This document shows positions 18,740 through 29,408 of a stretch of DNA of 64,000 nucleotides, one piece after another (positions within the stretch are counted from its first letter, which is position 1; every line of letters begins with the position of its first letter). The notes under the pieces were generated by a model. It was not told the DNA's origin. It was given only the letters and a program-made list of their open reading frames with translations, and did not search any database. Origin of the DNA: Aureococcus anophagefferens (taxonomy: Eukaryota > Sar > Pelagophyceae > Pelagomonadales > Pelagomonadaceae); contig NW_008705561.1 of assembly GCF_000186865.1 (NCBI RefSeq), forward strand, positions 2,172,219 through 2,236,218. Reading direction: 5' to 3'. Both the position numbers and the translations under genes were made by a program.

Positions 18740-19085
18740 GTTATTTTGGGGTAGTTTTGGGGGGGCGATTCGGGTCGCGGGAGGGGCTTTGAGGCGGGCA
18801 CGTGGATTCGCGCGCGTTTACCCCCCCTCATCGTCATCCTGGTTGAACTTGGGTTTTCTGGGGTCTGGGAGGTTTCCCGCTCGGTGTGGGAGGTGTGGGG
18901 GGTGGGGCGGGCGTGATTTACGTTAGTCTAAACTAGCCTAGGCTACCTTCAACTGGCACGCGCGCATTGGGATCCCGACGAGCACAAGGCGCGTGCCTTC
19001 GCCGCTGCCCGGCACGCCCCTCGCCTCGCTGTTGCTCCTCTCGTGCTCTCGCGGATTTCCACGCTCTCGATCTTCTCTGTCAACA
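18740..19085. other. 346-bp intergenic region between GH95 and FEA1-like genes
   Basis: Lower GC than the genes, with G-runs on the + strand (18740-18920) and a TA-richer stretch (TTACGTTAGTCTAAACTAG near 18915) before the FEA1-like start. It probably holds the 3' UTR of one gene and the promoter of the next. No convincing TATA box or RNA gene was seen. Confidence 0.4.
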
Positions 19086-20995
19086 ATGGTCCGCGTCCTC
19101 GCCCTCTCTCTCGCCGCCCCGGCCCTCGCCGTGTCGCTTCGCGGCGACGACGAGGCCAAGAACAAGGGCCCCCGCCGCCTCGCCGGCCACGCCGCCACGA
19201 CGTACGCCCCCATCGCCGGCTACTACCCCGCCTCGAACGTCGACGCCCACGCCGCCATCGACTTGGACGTCGCTGACATGGACGCCGCTCTCGACGCCGA
19301 CAACTGGGACGGGCCCGTCCACCAGAGTCCTTTTCCACGCGCCTTCCGCGCCCGACGCCCCCCGAGAGCGTATCCGCGCGCCCTGGGCGCCCTAGAAAGA
19401 GGGAGGGGCGCCCGGAGGCCGGGCGGGACGGGCCTTCACCACCCGCCGCACCCGCTCCCCCTCCCCCCGACCGCCGTCGCCCCCCTCCCGTCGCGCGGGC
19501 CGCGCGCACGAAAACGGGTCCGAGCGCGCCGCCTCGGCCGAGTTCGCGGGGTCCTGCGACGCGGCACGGGGCCCGTGGCCCGTCGCGCGTCCCATGGATC
19601 GCGCGCGCCTCGCCCCCGAGGTCCGCGAGGTCGTCCACACCCCGATCGCGCCCCCCTCGCCGACCGACGTTCGCCCCCGAGGCCCGCGAGATCGTCCGCT
19701 CCCGCGCAGGTTCTGGGCGGCCTACTCCGAGGGCGGCAACTCCGTCAAGGGCGAGGGCTTTCGCACGGTGCGGGGCTTCTCCAAGTCGCTCGCGGGCGAG
19801 GCGACGTACGACGAGTACTTCGCGTACCACGGCAACGAGAAGTACGCCGACGACTACGTGCGCGCGGCGCTCTGGGACCGCCTCGCGGACGACTCGTCGG
19901 CCAAGGCCGACCCGCGGCCGGCGCTCTTCACGGGCACGACGCTCACGGACGCCATGGCCAAGCAGATGGCCATGAAGGGCGCCGTCTACCAGAACACGTG
20001 GATCTACGCGCTCCACGAGCTCTACAGCGCCATCGGCAAGTGCGAGTCGGGCAACATCGCCGACGAGACGGGCGCGCCCCACGCCTGGGACGAGGGCTGG
20101 GCCTTCTACGCCGGGTCGCTCCAGACGCCCGCGGGCTCCTCCGGCGTCCTCTCGTACCGCCTCGCGGACAAGCGCTGCGGCAACTTCCAGACCTGCAACG
20201 CCGACGTAGCCGGCCAAGACGTGGCGCGCGGCCAACGACGAGCAGAACTCGAACGTCAACGCGAAGCTCCTCAACCTCTACCACGCGGGCCTCGCGGCCG
20301 TGCGGTCGTCGACGGCGTCCGAGGCCATGGACGAGTCCGAGTACCGCCGCCTCGACGGCCACGACGCCTCGGGCCCGGACTGTGCGGCCGCCGTGGACCT
20401 CACGGCGGAGATCGTCGCGCAGATGACCGTCCCCCTCATCCAGGGCACGCTCCGCTACGCCTGGCGCTCGGACCCCAACGGCGGCGGCCAGACCTTCTCC
20501 TCCGACGGCGAGGTCCTCGCCGAGTACCACGCCTTCGCGTACGCCGCGCTCCCGCGCGTCGCGCACTGCGACGCCGCCGCCGGCGAGGTCCTCGCGGCGT
20601 CCATGGCCATCCCCACCGAGCTCACGGAGGCGTCCGCCGCGACCGTCGTGCCCGGCGGCTTCGCCGCCGTCAAGGCCGCGCTCGAGTCGACCTACTCGTG
20701 CCTCGGCATCACCTGCGCGGACGTCGGCGGCCCCCTCATCCACGACGGCGCGCCCGTCGCCGGCATGGAGGCCTGCGACGACGGCTCCACGGTCAACACG
20801 CGCGCCGAGTTCTTCGAGAACCCGGGCGCCGCCGACCACGGCGACGAGCACGGCGACGAGCACGGCGACGAGCACGAGGGCGACCACGGCGACGAGGGCG
20901 GCAACGTCATCGCGGACGAGGAGTCCGACGGCGCCGCGTCCGCGGGCGTCGCCGCGCTCGCCGCGGCCCTCGCCGGCGCCGCCATGTTCGCCTGA
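19086..20995 (+). CDS. FEA1/H43-like secreted protein with His-Asp/Glu repeat
   Basis: Model: exons 19086-19312, 19710-20205 and 20246-20995, 490 residues in frame. The signal peptide is MVRVLALSLAAPALAVSLRG, followed by a PRRLAG motif. The core resembles algal Fe-assimilating/high-CO2-inducible (FEA1/H43) proteins: GFSKSLAGEATYDEYFAYHG, then 'HAWDEGWAFYAGSLQTPAGS' and LADKRCGNFQTC. A repeat HGDEHGDEHGDEHEGDHGDE (about residues 432-452) could bind metal, and the last residues are hydrophobic (VAALAAALAGAAMFA), as in GPI-anchor signals. The second 'intron' is only 40 nt. The alternative is a 1-nt frameshift near 20215, after which KTWRAANDEQNSNVNAKLL would be coding. Family assignment is moderately secure; iron binding is inference. 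Confidence 0.6.
19313..19709 (+). other. putative 397-bp intron 1 of the FEA1-like gene
   Basis: Coding continuity is lost after DADNWDG and resumes at FWAAYSEGGNSVKG. The acceptor is CCCGCGCAG at 19709. The only nearby donor giving the correct phase is GC at 19313, so this boundary is uncertain. The interior is C-rich, with two related segments (CGCCCCCGAGGTCCGCGAG and CGCCCCCGAGGCCCGCGAG). Confidence 0.55.
20206..20245 (+). other. 40-nt GT-AG candidate intron or 1-nt frameshift in the FEA1-like gene
   Basis: Exon frame changes between CNAD and NSNVNAKLL. A GTAGCCGG ... GAGCAG intron fits but is very short. The other reading is a one-base indel keeping KTWRAANDEQ as coding sequence. Confidence 0.45.
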
Positions 20996-21196
20996 GCGGA
21001 CCTCGACCGCGGCCCGCGACAAGCGCGCGCCGCGCGCCATCGAGACGCCGGGCTCGAACCAAGAAGAGAGCCTCGGCCACACTCCTAGTTGCGCATCGAC
21101 GTAACACCCTGTCTGCACGAACGACGATTACTGGGGTGGGGAGGGTCAAAAACAAGTTCGATTGCGATGGATCGGCTCTGAACTGTGTGGAGGGCG

Positions 21197-24100
21197 CTAG
21201 TCGGTGGTGTCTCTCTCCGTCTTTTCGCAGAGGAGCCACAGCTCCGAGAGGTGGTCGTTTGGAAGGTTGGGCGGCGGGCGGTGGTGCCGCGACGCCGACG
21301 CCGTCGACGCGTCGTCGGAAAGCGGCTCGGGGGCCGGCAACGGGCGCTGTGCTTCGGGCGTCCGCGGCAACGGGCGGCGGTGCAGCGGGTTCGCGGCGGG
21401 CTTGGGCGGCGGGTGCAGCGGGTTCGCGGCGGGCTTGGGCGGCGCGCGGCGGCCCGGCGGGAGGAGCTTCGGGTTGGGCGGCGGGCGACGCACCGGCGGG
21501 AGGAGCTTCGGGTTGGGCGGCGGGCGACGCACCGGCGGCAGGAGGGCCTTCCGAGGCTGCTGGAGGTGCAGCGGCGGCGCGGGCGGGAACTGTTTTTCTT
21601 TAGGGAGCGGCGATTCCAACGCCCACATTTTGGCCTTGGCCTTTGCGGGCGTCTCTTCGACGCGCGGCGGCTCCGCCGCGGGCAGCACGCGCGGCGACGG
21701 CTTGGTGAGCGTCGGTTCCGGCTTGTCGACGACATGGAGCGCGCTCGTCGTGCCGTCCGCGTCCGCGGCGGGAGCGGGCAGCACGCGCGGCGACGGCTTG
21801 GTGAGCGTCGGTTCCGGCTTGTCGACGACGTGGAGCGCGCTCGTCGTGTCGTCCGCGTCCGCGGCGGGAGCGGGCAGCACGCGCGGCGACGGCTTCGTCG
21901 TCGTCGCTTCGGGTTTCTCCACGACGTGGAGCGCGCTCGTCGTGTCGAGGTCGTCGTCGTCGTCCGGGCTGACGCGCGGGCTGACCTTGTGCTTTCCTCC
22001 CGGCTTCGGCAACGTGATCTGAGGCATGGCGTACTTCGACTTGGCCGACGGGCGGAAGCGGCGGACGACCGCGGCGCCGATCGCGAGGACCGCGACGCCG
22101 ACGACGACGAGCACGATGAGGACCGTGGCGCTGTCGCTTTCGTCGTCGCGCGCGGCGCTCGTTCCCGTCGTGTTCGCCGAAACCAGGCTCGGAACCGGCG
22201 TGGCGGCCGTGACGCTCGGCACCGGCGTCGCGAGCCCGCTCGGCGCCGTCGTCGCGAGCCCGCTCGGCGTCGCGCCCTCGGCGCTCGGGGCGAGCGTCGC
22301 GTTCGCGGTCGCGTCGTCGGCGACGGCGGCGGCGCTCGGCGCGAGCGTGGCGACCGTCAGCGACTCGTAGGAGTCGACGTCCACGGTGACCGCCTCGAAG
22401 CTCTCGAAGCTGCCCAGCGCCTCGAGGAGGGCCCCGCTCGCGACGGCGTCTTCGAGCGCGGCGTTCACGTCGTCGACGGGGCGCGCGGACACGACGTCGA
22501 AGGCCAGCGTCACGGCCGAGTCCTCGGTGAGCGCGCGGCGGCGGGCCTCGCCGTCGCTCACCGCCGTGACGTTCACGCTGACGTCCTCGACGCAGCGCTC
22601 CACGGCGTCGTGGAAGGCCTCGCGCTCCGCCCGGCCGAACGAGGCGCGCGAGATGCCGACGAGCTGGAGCGCGTGGCGCGAGCGGAACGTCGGCGCGGGC
22701 GACGGCGCGGACGTCGGCGCGACGACGATCGCGACGTCGTACGCGACGCCGTCCGCGTCGCCGACGACGACCTCGACGACCTCGGCCCAGCCCTCCGGGA
22801 AGTAGGCGACGGCGAAGGTCCCTGAGGGCTGGGACTCCGTCGAGAACCACGAGATGCCCGACGCGCCCTGGACGAACTCGCCGTGGGAGAGCGCGGACGT
22901 GTAGTTGTCGAGAGTCGCGGAGAATTTGATGGAGAGCGCGGAGAACTCGGCGTCGACGTGTATGGCGACGCCGCCATCGGGCGCGGGTTCGAGCAGGAGT
23001 TGGGCCGAGCGCGCGTCGAGGCGGCGGCGCGAGTCGAGGGGAGGCAGAGAGTACGTCGGCGTCGACGTCGGCAGCGTCGTCGGCACGCTCGACGGCTCGG
23101 ACGTGGGCACGCTGCTCGGGTAGCGTGTCTTCGTCGGGTTGGACGATGGGGACGGGCTCGGCTGCGCTGACGGCGCCGGCGAGGACGGTGTCATGGTGGA
23201 GGACGGTGCCGGGGTGGGGGGACTCGTGGTCGGCAAGGGGGTCGCGTAGGACGGCGCCGCACTCGGCTCGTACGTCGGCTCGGCCGTGGGCATCATCGAC
23301 GGGTCCGAGGTCGTCGGGAGGTACGACGGCAAGAACGACGCAGTCGGCGAGTAGGTCGGGATCCTCGTGGGCGAGTCGGGCCACACCAACTCCACGAGAC
23401 CCACGTAGTGCCGCGCGATGAGGACGGCGTCGAGGATCGACGTCGCGTCGTCCAGATTGACGTCGCCGCAGCCGAAATCGATGCGCTCGTAGCACGTCGT
23501 CGTCGGCAGCGCCAGATCCTGCGTGTACATGGCGATGAGCAGCGCATCCGTCACGTCGACGCCGTCGAGGCCGTCGACGTCGCCCGGGACGGATCCGCAG
23601 AAGGTCTCGAAGACCGTCGGCGCGGTCGTGGGGACGCGCGTCGGCGCCGGCGACAGCGTCGGCGCGAGCGTCGGCGTCTGAGTCGCCGCCTCGGTGCTGA
23701 GGTAGACCAAGGACGACACGTTCGGCAGCGAGACGCCCGCGGCGTTCGTCGCGACCAGCTCGAGGAATCCGAAGCGCTCGATGAAGAACTCGTCGTCGAA
23801 GCGGAGCGTGACGAGCTCGTGCGCGCGTCCGCCCTCGAGGCAGTCGGTCGTGTACATGGCCACGCGCTCGCCCGCGAGGTTCGCGACGACGCTGCCGGAG
23901 AAGCGCTTTTCGTACGACGTCGCGTTGGCGTTCGCCTGCCAGCCGAAGCCGACCGCGCAGAGCGTCGCTGCGGAGATGACGGAGATCTCCAGCTGGTCTT
24001 CGGACCCGGCCAGGAGCCGCGCCACGACGAGGGCCTCGTCGGAGCCTCCCGCTCGTTCGTAGACGACGATCGCGTCGTCGCCCACGCTCCGGCGCCGCGA

Positions 24101-24828
24101 ATCCGAGATGGAGACGGACGACACGTCGAGCGTCGCGAAGTCGAAGCCGTCGCCGAAGACGAGGTCCGCCCAGTGGCCCGACGCGCGCGCCTGCCCGAAC
24201 CAGCCGACGTCGTCCTCGGTCCGGAAGAACATGCCCTCGTCGCCGGCGAGCCGCGCCTCGACGAGCTCCACGTTCGCCGTCGCGGTCACGAGGACGGACG
24301 TGAACTCGCCGACGTCGGACGAAAGCTCGACGTACACTTGGGCGACCTTGCTGTCCGTCGCGTGCGCGGCCAGCACGACCTGGACGTACGAGCTGCGCCC
24401 GAAGCTGGGCTGGGCCGTCGGCGCGCTCGGGACCGCGGTCGGCGCGGAGCTCGGCGAGTCCAGCGTCCGCGTCGGGCCGCTCGTCGGCGCGACGATCGGC
24501 GTCGCCGTCGCGCCGCAGACGTCGCACGTTAAATCGCACATCCCCGCGTGCCCGCAGCCGTCGAGGCAGAAGACGGTCTCGCACGCGTCCGCGGTGATCG
24601 CGACGAAGCCCGCGCACACGGCCGTCGTGAAGATGTCGCGGCAGGACGTCGGCGCGTAGCTGGGAGAGGTCGTCGGGACTTGGCTGGGCTCGTAGGTCGT
24701 GGGGGCGTAGGTGCTGGGCGCGTAGGTGCTGGGCACCGCGGTCGGGGCGGGAGACGGCGCGCAGGTCGCCGAAGCGAAGGTGACGCCGCAATTGACGACG
24801 GAGCAAGAAGCGCCGAATTCGTAGTCGT

Positions 24829-24877
<49 letters not shown>

Positions 24878-27800
24878 TTCTGTCGACGCTAAGACACACC
24901 AACCGAGATCCTGATCAAAAGCTGATGCTCCGCTGAACATCTTGTACATTCTCGTCACGGACGACGTGTCCCAGGGGCCGATGTCCTGGTTGAAGTTGTC
25001 GGCCGAGCGGAACATGCCGCTCATGTCCGTCACGGCTGACGTGTCCCAGCCGCCGACGTCCTGGTTGAAAGCGCCAGCATCGAGGAACATGTAGCTCATG
25101 TCCGTCACGGACGACGTGTCCCAGCCGCCGATGTCCTGGTCGAAGGCGTCAGTCCAGCGGAACATGGAGCTCATGTCCGTGACGGACGACGTGTCCCAGG
25201 CGCCGATGTCCTGGTCGAAGGCGCGAGCAAAGTAGAACATGGCGCCCATGTCCGTCACGGACGACGTGTCCCAGGCGCCGATGTCCTGGTCGAAAGCGTT
25301 AGCGCCGTAGAACACGCCGCTCATGTCCGTGACGGACGTCGTGTTCCAGCCGCCGATGTCCTGGTCGAAGGCGACAGCACTGAAGAACATGTAGCTCATG
25401 TCCGTCACGGACGCCGTGTTCCAGGCGCCGATGTCCTGGTCGAAGGCGTCAGCGCTGTAGAACATGCGGTTCATGTCCGTCACGGACGCCGTGTCCCAGC
25501 CGCCGACGTCCTGGTTGAAAGCGCCAGCATCGAGGAACATGTAGCTCATGTCCGTCACGGACGACGTGTCCCAGCCGCCGATGTCCTGGTCGAAGGCGTC
25601 AGTCCAGCGGAACATGGAGCTCATGTCCGTGACGGACGACGTGTCCCAGGCGCCGATGTCCTGGTCGAAGGCGCGAGCAAAGTAGAACATGGCGCCCATG
25701 TCCGTCACGGACGACGTGTCCCAGGCGCCGATGTCCTGGTCGAAAGCGTTAGCGCCGTAGAACACGCCGCTCATGTCCGTGACGGACGTCGTGTTCCAGC
25801 CGCCGATGTCCTGGTCGAAGGCGACAGCACTGAAGAACATGTAGCTCATGTCCGTCACGGACGCCGTGTTCCAGGCGCCGATGTCCTGGTCGAAGGCGTC
25901 AGCGCTGTAGAACATGCGGTTCATGTCCGTCACGGACGCCGTGTCCCAGCCGCCGACGTCCTGGTTGAAAGCGCCAGCATCGAGGAACATGTAGCTCATG
26001 TCCGTCACGGACGACGTGTCCCAGCCGCCGATGTCCTGGTCGAAGGCGTCAGTCCAGCGGAACATGGAGCTCATGTCCGTGACGGACGACGTGTCCCAGG
26101 CGCCGATGTCCTGGTCGAAGGCGCGAGCAAAGTAGAACATGGCGCCCATGTCCGTCACGGACGACGTGTCCCAGGCGCCGATGTCCTGGTCGAAAGCGTT
26201 AGCGCCGTAGAACACGCCGCTCATGTCCGTGACGGACGTCGTGTTCCAGCCGCCGATGTCCTGGTCGAAGGCGACAGCACTGAAGAACATGTAGCTCATG
26301 TCCGTCACGGACGCCGTGTTCCAGGCGCCGATGTCCTGGTCGAAGGCGTCAGCGCTGTAGAACATGCCGCTCATGTCCGTCACGGCTGACGTGTCCCAGG
26401 CGCCGACGTCCTGGTTGAAGGCGCCAGCATCGAGGAACATGTAGCTCGTGTCCGTCACGGACGACACGTCCCAGCCGCCGATGTCCTGGTTGAAGGCGTA
26501 AGCACTTTGGAACATGGAGCTCATGTCCGTCGCGGACGATGTGTCCCAGGTGCCGATGTCCTGGTTGAAGGCGTAAGCACTTTGAAACATGGAGCTCATG
26601 TCCGTCACGGACGACGTGTCCCAGCCGCCGATGTCCTGGTTGAAGGCGTTAGCGCTGTAGAACATGCGGCTCACGCTCGTCACGGACGACGTGTCCCAGG
26701 CGCCGACGTCCTGGTTGAAGGCGTCAGCACCCGAGAACATCGAGCGCATGCTCGTGACGGACGACGTGTCCCAGGCGCCGACGTCCTGGTCAAAGGCACG
26801 GGCGTAGTAGAACATCCAGCTCATGCTCGTCACGGACGACGTGTCCCAGGCGCCGATGTCCTGGTCGAAGGCGTAAGCACGGTTGAACATGTTGCTCATG
26901 TCCGTCACGGACGACGTGTCCCAGGCGCCGACGTCCTGGTCGAAGGCGGCAGCCTGGTTGAACATGTAGCTCATGTCCGTCACGGACGACGTGTCCCAGG
27001 CGCCGATGTCCTGGTCGAAGCCGTAAGCGTAGTAGAACATGTTGCTCATGTCCGTCACGGAGGACGTGTCCCAGCCGCTGATGTCCTGGTTGAAGGACTG
27101 CGCGTTCGTGTTGGAGTGCGTGCAGGCCCAAGAATAAACGCAAAACAGCTCCGACATGTCCGTCACCTTCGACGTGTCCCACGCGCTGATGTGTCCGTAC
27201 GTCTCTTCGGCCGCGTCCGAGTCCGCGAGCCACGCGTCGACCGCCGCCTGGAGCTCGCTCTTGTCGGCGAGCGCGGTCGGCGTCGACTCGTAGCTGTACG
27301 AGAAGGTGATGTACTCGTAGAGGTAGCTGTAGCCGGACGTCGTCGGCGCGGCCGACGGCGCGGGCCAGAACGCCGCGGGGGCCCACGAGCAGTCCTCCGT
27401 CGCCAAGCTCGCCTTCGAGCCCGTCACGACGACGCCCGGCGTGTCGCAGAACGCGAGCGTGCCGTAGGCGTCGCCGCGCAGGTACCAGTCCTGCTCGTCG
27501 GTCGTGACGGACAGCGCGTAGACCTCGGCGGAGCCGCCCATCCCGACGTTGTCGCCGTAGCCGTTGTACGGCGCCGCGTTGCCCGCGAACGTGCAGGAGT
27601 CCAAGTAGGTGCTGCCGCCGCCGACGAAGACGGCCCCGCCCTGGTAGTCGCCGATGTTGTCCGTGAACGCGCACCGCGTCGCGCTCCAGCCGCCGGCTGC
27701 GAAGACGGCGCCACCGTACCCCCAGTTGAGATCCGGGCCGTCGGCGAGATTCCCGGAAAAGAGGCAGTCCGTGGTGGTAAGGCTGCCTGCGGCGTAGATT

Positions 27801-29200
27801 CCACCGCCGTTCGCTACACCGCTGGGGTCCGAGCGCGACGCGCGGTTCGACACCAGCGTGCAGTTGCGGAGCGCGAGCGAGCCGCCGCTCGCGACGTACG
27901 CGGCGCCGCCGTGGATCGACGGCGACGAGGAGTCGTCCGCGAGCCCGTTCTTCAGCACGAGGCCGTCGAGCATGAGGTGGCCCGTGACGTAGAAGAGGCG
28001 CGTGAAGCCGTCGCCGTCGATCGCGCGGTCCCCGGTGTCCGAGGAGATCCGCGCGGTGTAGTCGACGGCCAGCTGCGAGTAGAGCTCGACGTCGGAGGAG
28101 ATCTGGATCTCGGGCTGCCCGTCGGCGACGGCGGCGACGAGGTCCCGCTGCTCGCCGTAGGAGTAGGAGTACTCGAGCAGGAGCTCGTACTCGTAGCTGT
28201 AGCTCGCGTCGAGGGGCGTCGGGAGAGGCGTCGCAGACGGGCTCGGCGTCGGGAGGGCCGTCGGCGTCGCAGTCGGGCTCGGCGTCGGGGGGAGCTCGCA
28301 GCTGGTGGAGGTAGAGACGTAAGCCACGTCGTTGATGTAGCACAGATCGTTCCCGTCGCCGCCGAATAGCGAAATAGAATCGTCTCCACCGGCGTAGATC
28401 ACGTCGTCGCCGGCGTCTCCTCTAATGACGCTGCCGCTTCCATAGTTTGACTCCATGTAGATGAAGTCATCCCCAGGACCGCCAGAGACACGGTAAGCAT
28501 TGTAACTGTAACCCTCCAACACCACAACGTCATCCCCTTCGAGAGCGTCGATAGTGCCGAAATTGAAACTGCCGGTCGAATGGACGCAGTCGGAGAAGTC
28601 GGTGAGATCCAAATAAGCGCCGATGGTGTAGCCGAAATCCAGACAAACGCAGCCCGATCGCCCGGAGAAATCGTAGCTGTCCATGGAGCGCCAATCGTCG
28701 TCTGGCTGGGCGGCGTCGGTCTCGTCCGTGCACCACCCGCAGCACGACGCGCAGTCTCCGCCGGCCAGGAAGCAGGCGGCGGTCTCCGCGGGCAACGGAC
28801 TCGCGGACGGCGCCGCTGTGCTTGAGGGCCCGGACGTCGTCTGGAGCCGCCTCGGCCTTGCACCCCGCGACGCCGCGTCGCCGGCTGCCACGCGACGACG
28901 ATCGCCTCCGAGCGCCGTCGCGCTCCCTCGCGGAGTGAACGTCGGGTTCGCCGGCGCGTGGACGTCAGAGCCGCCGTTGACCATGCCGAGGTCGAGGTCG
29001 TCGGAGACGCGCCTGCCCAAGGCGCCGTCGACCGCCGCCTGGGAGCCCGAGCCCGCGGCGTCGTCCGCGAAGATCTGGGTGTCTGCGTCTTCGGCGACCT
29101 GCTCCGAGAGCAGGCGGGGCATCGGCCTGGACGGGCCCGACGGCGCGGCGCGTGCGGCGCTTGCGGCGCAGGCCGCGAGCGCGACGGTGAGCAGAAGCAT
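21197..29200 (-). CDS. giant modular surface protein: RTX-like, beta-helix, DUF285 repeats, dockerin-like, TM
   Basis: 2667 residues in a single exon. The start is set at ATG 29200, since a clean signal peptide follows ([19 protein letters not shown]); an in-frame ATG at 29305 adds 35 residues. Order: RRLQ motif; calcium-binding GGxGxD-type repeats near 240-295 ([30 protein letters not shown]); right-handed beta-helix near 400-545; 30 BspA/DUF285 repeats of about 25 residues at 660-1435 ([17 protein letters not shown]); poly-Asp; Cys-rich module; beta-sandwich near 1605-1830; dockerin-like pair near 1865-1935 ([20 protein letters not shown] and [20 protein letters not shown]); Pro/Ser/Thr linkers; SEA-like region near 2170-2270; membrane span [20 protein letters not shown] near 2354-2376; Pro-rich cytoplasmic tail with three 32-residue repeats. 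An adhesive or matrix role is inferred. Confidence 0.8.
21682..21969 (-). repeat. three 96-bp tandem repeats in the cytoplasmic tail
   Basis: Units begin at 21682, 21778 and 21874. Each codes 32 residues of the type [19 protein letters not shown] plus [10 protein letters not shown]. The first two are nearly identical; the third is diverged ([11 protein letters not shown]). Repeated TKPSPR could be docking or phosphorylation sites. Confidence 0.85.
24832..24876 (-). repeat. (GAT/GAC)n microsatellite coding poly-Asp
   Basis: CATCGT-type triplets on the + strand encode a run of about 12 Asp at the end of the DUF285 block of the giant surface protein. In-frame length change would be tolerated. 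Confidence 0.85.
25071..26420 (-). repeat. 450-bp higher-order tandem repeat, three copies, in the DUF285 region
   Basis: The segment starting GCGCCAGCATCGAGGAACAT recurs at 25071, 25521 and 25971 (and, diverged, at 26421), a period of exactly 450 bp or six 75-bp DUF285 units. The three copies are almost identical at the DNA level, whereas the flanking 75-bp units differ from one another. This indicates recent block duplication. Confidence 0.9.
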
Positions 29201-29408
29201 CGCTGTGAGAGATCCGCCCGCGCCCCCGAAGCGCGTCCCGGGGCCGGGCGAGTGCCAGCGACACTGGGCAAGGGAGTACGCCGAAAGCGCGGCGTTCATC
29301 AACAATCTCCGCGACCAATCCTGGATACGACTGGCCGCGCATCACCTGGCTCGCCCGACGCTGAAGTCTGCAGCGTAGAAATGAACGGTCATATATAAAA
29401 GCCACCAC
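29201..29408. promoter_or_regulatory. putative promoter of the giant surface protein gene, TATA-like box
   Basis: The 208 bp between two co-directional minus-strand genes contain TTTTATATATGACC on the minus strand (29389-29400 region). This is the only strong TATA-like sequence noticed in the window. It lies about 190 bp upstream of ATG 29200 and 90 bp upstream of ATG 29305. Confidence 0.35.

Noticed and set aside
24900..27220. CRISPR-like array of regularly spaced repeats
   Set aside because: The 75-bp units are coding DUF285 repeats in one open frame, with no unique spacers.
28400..28490. RTX toxin
   Set aside because: Only a short beta-roll-like block in a membrane-anchored modular protein; no pore-forming or secretion-system features.
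21197..29200. Bacterial contamination or recent bacterial gene, because of DUF285, RTX-like and dockerin-like modules
   Set aside because: It is embedded between intron-bearing eukaryotic-type genes with the same base composition, and has a eukaryote-like membrane span and Pro-rich tail.
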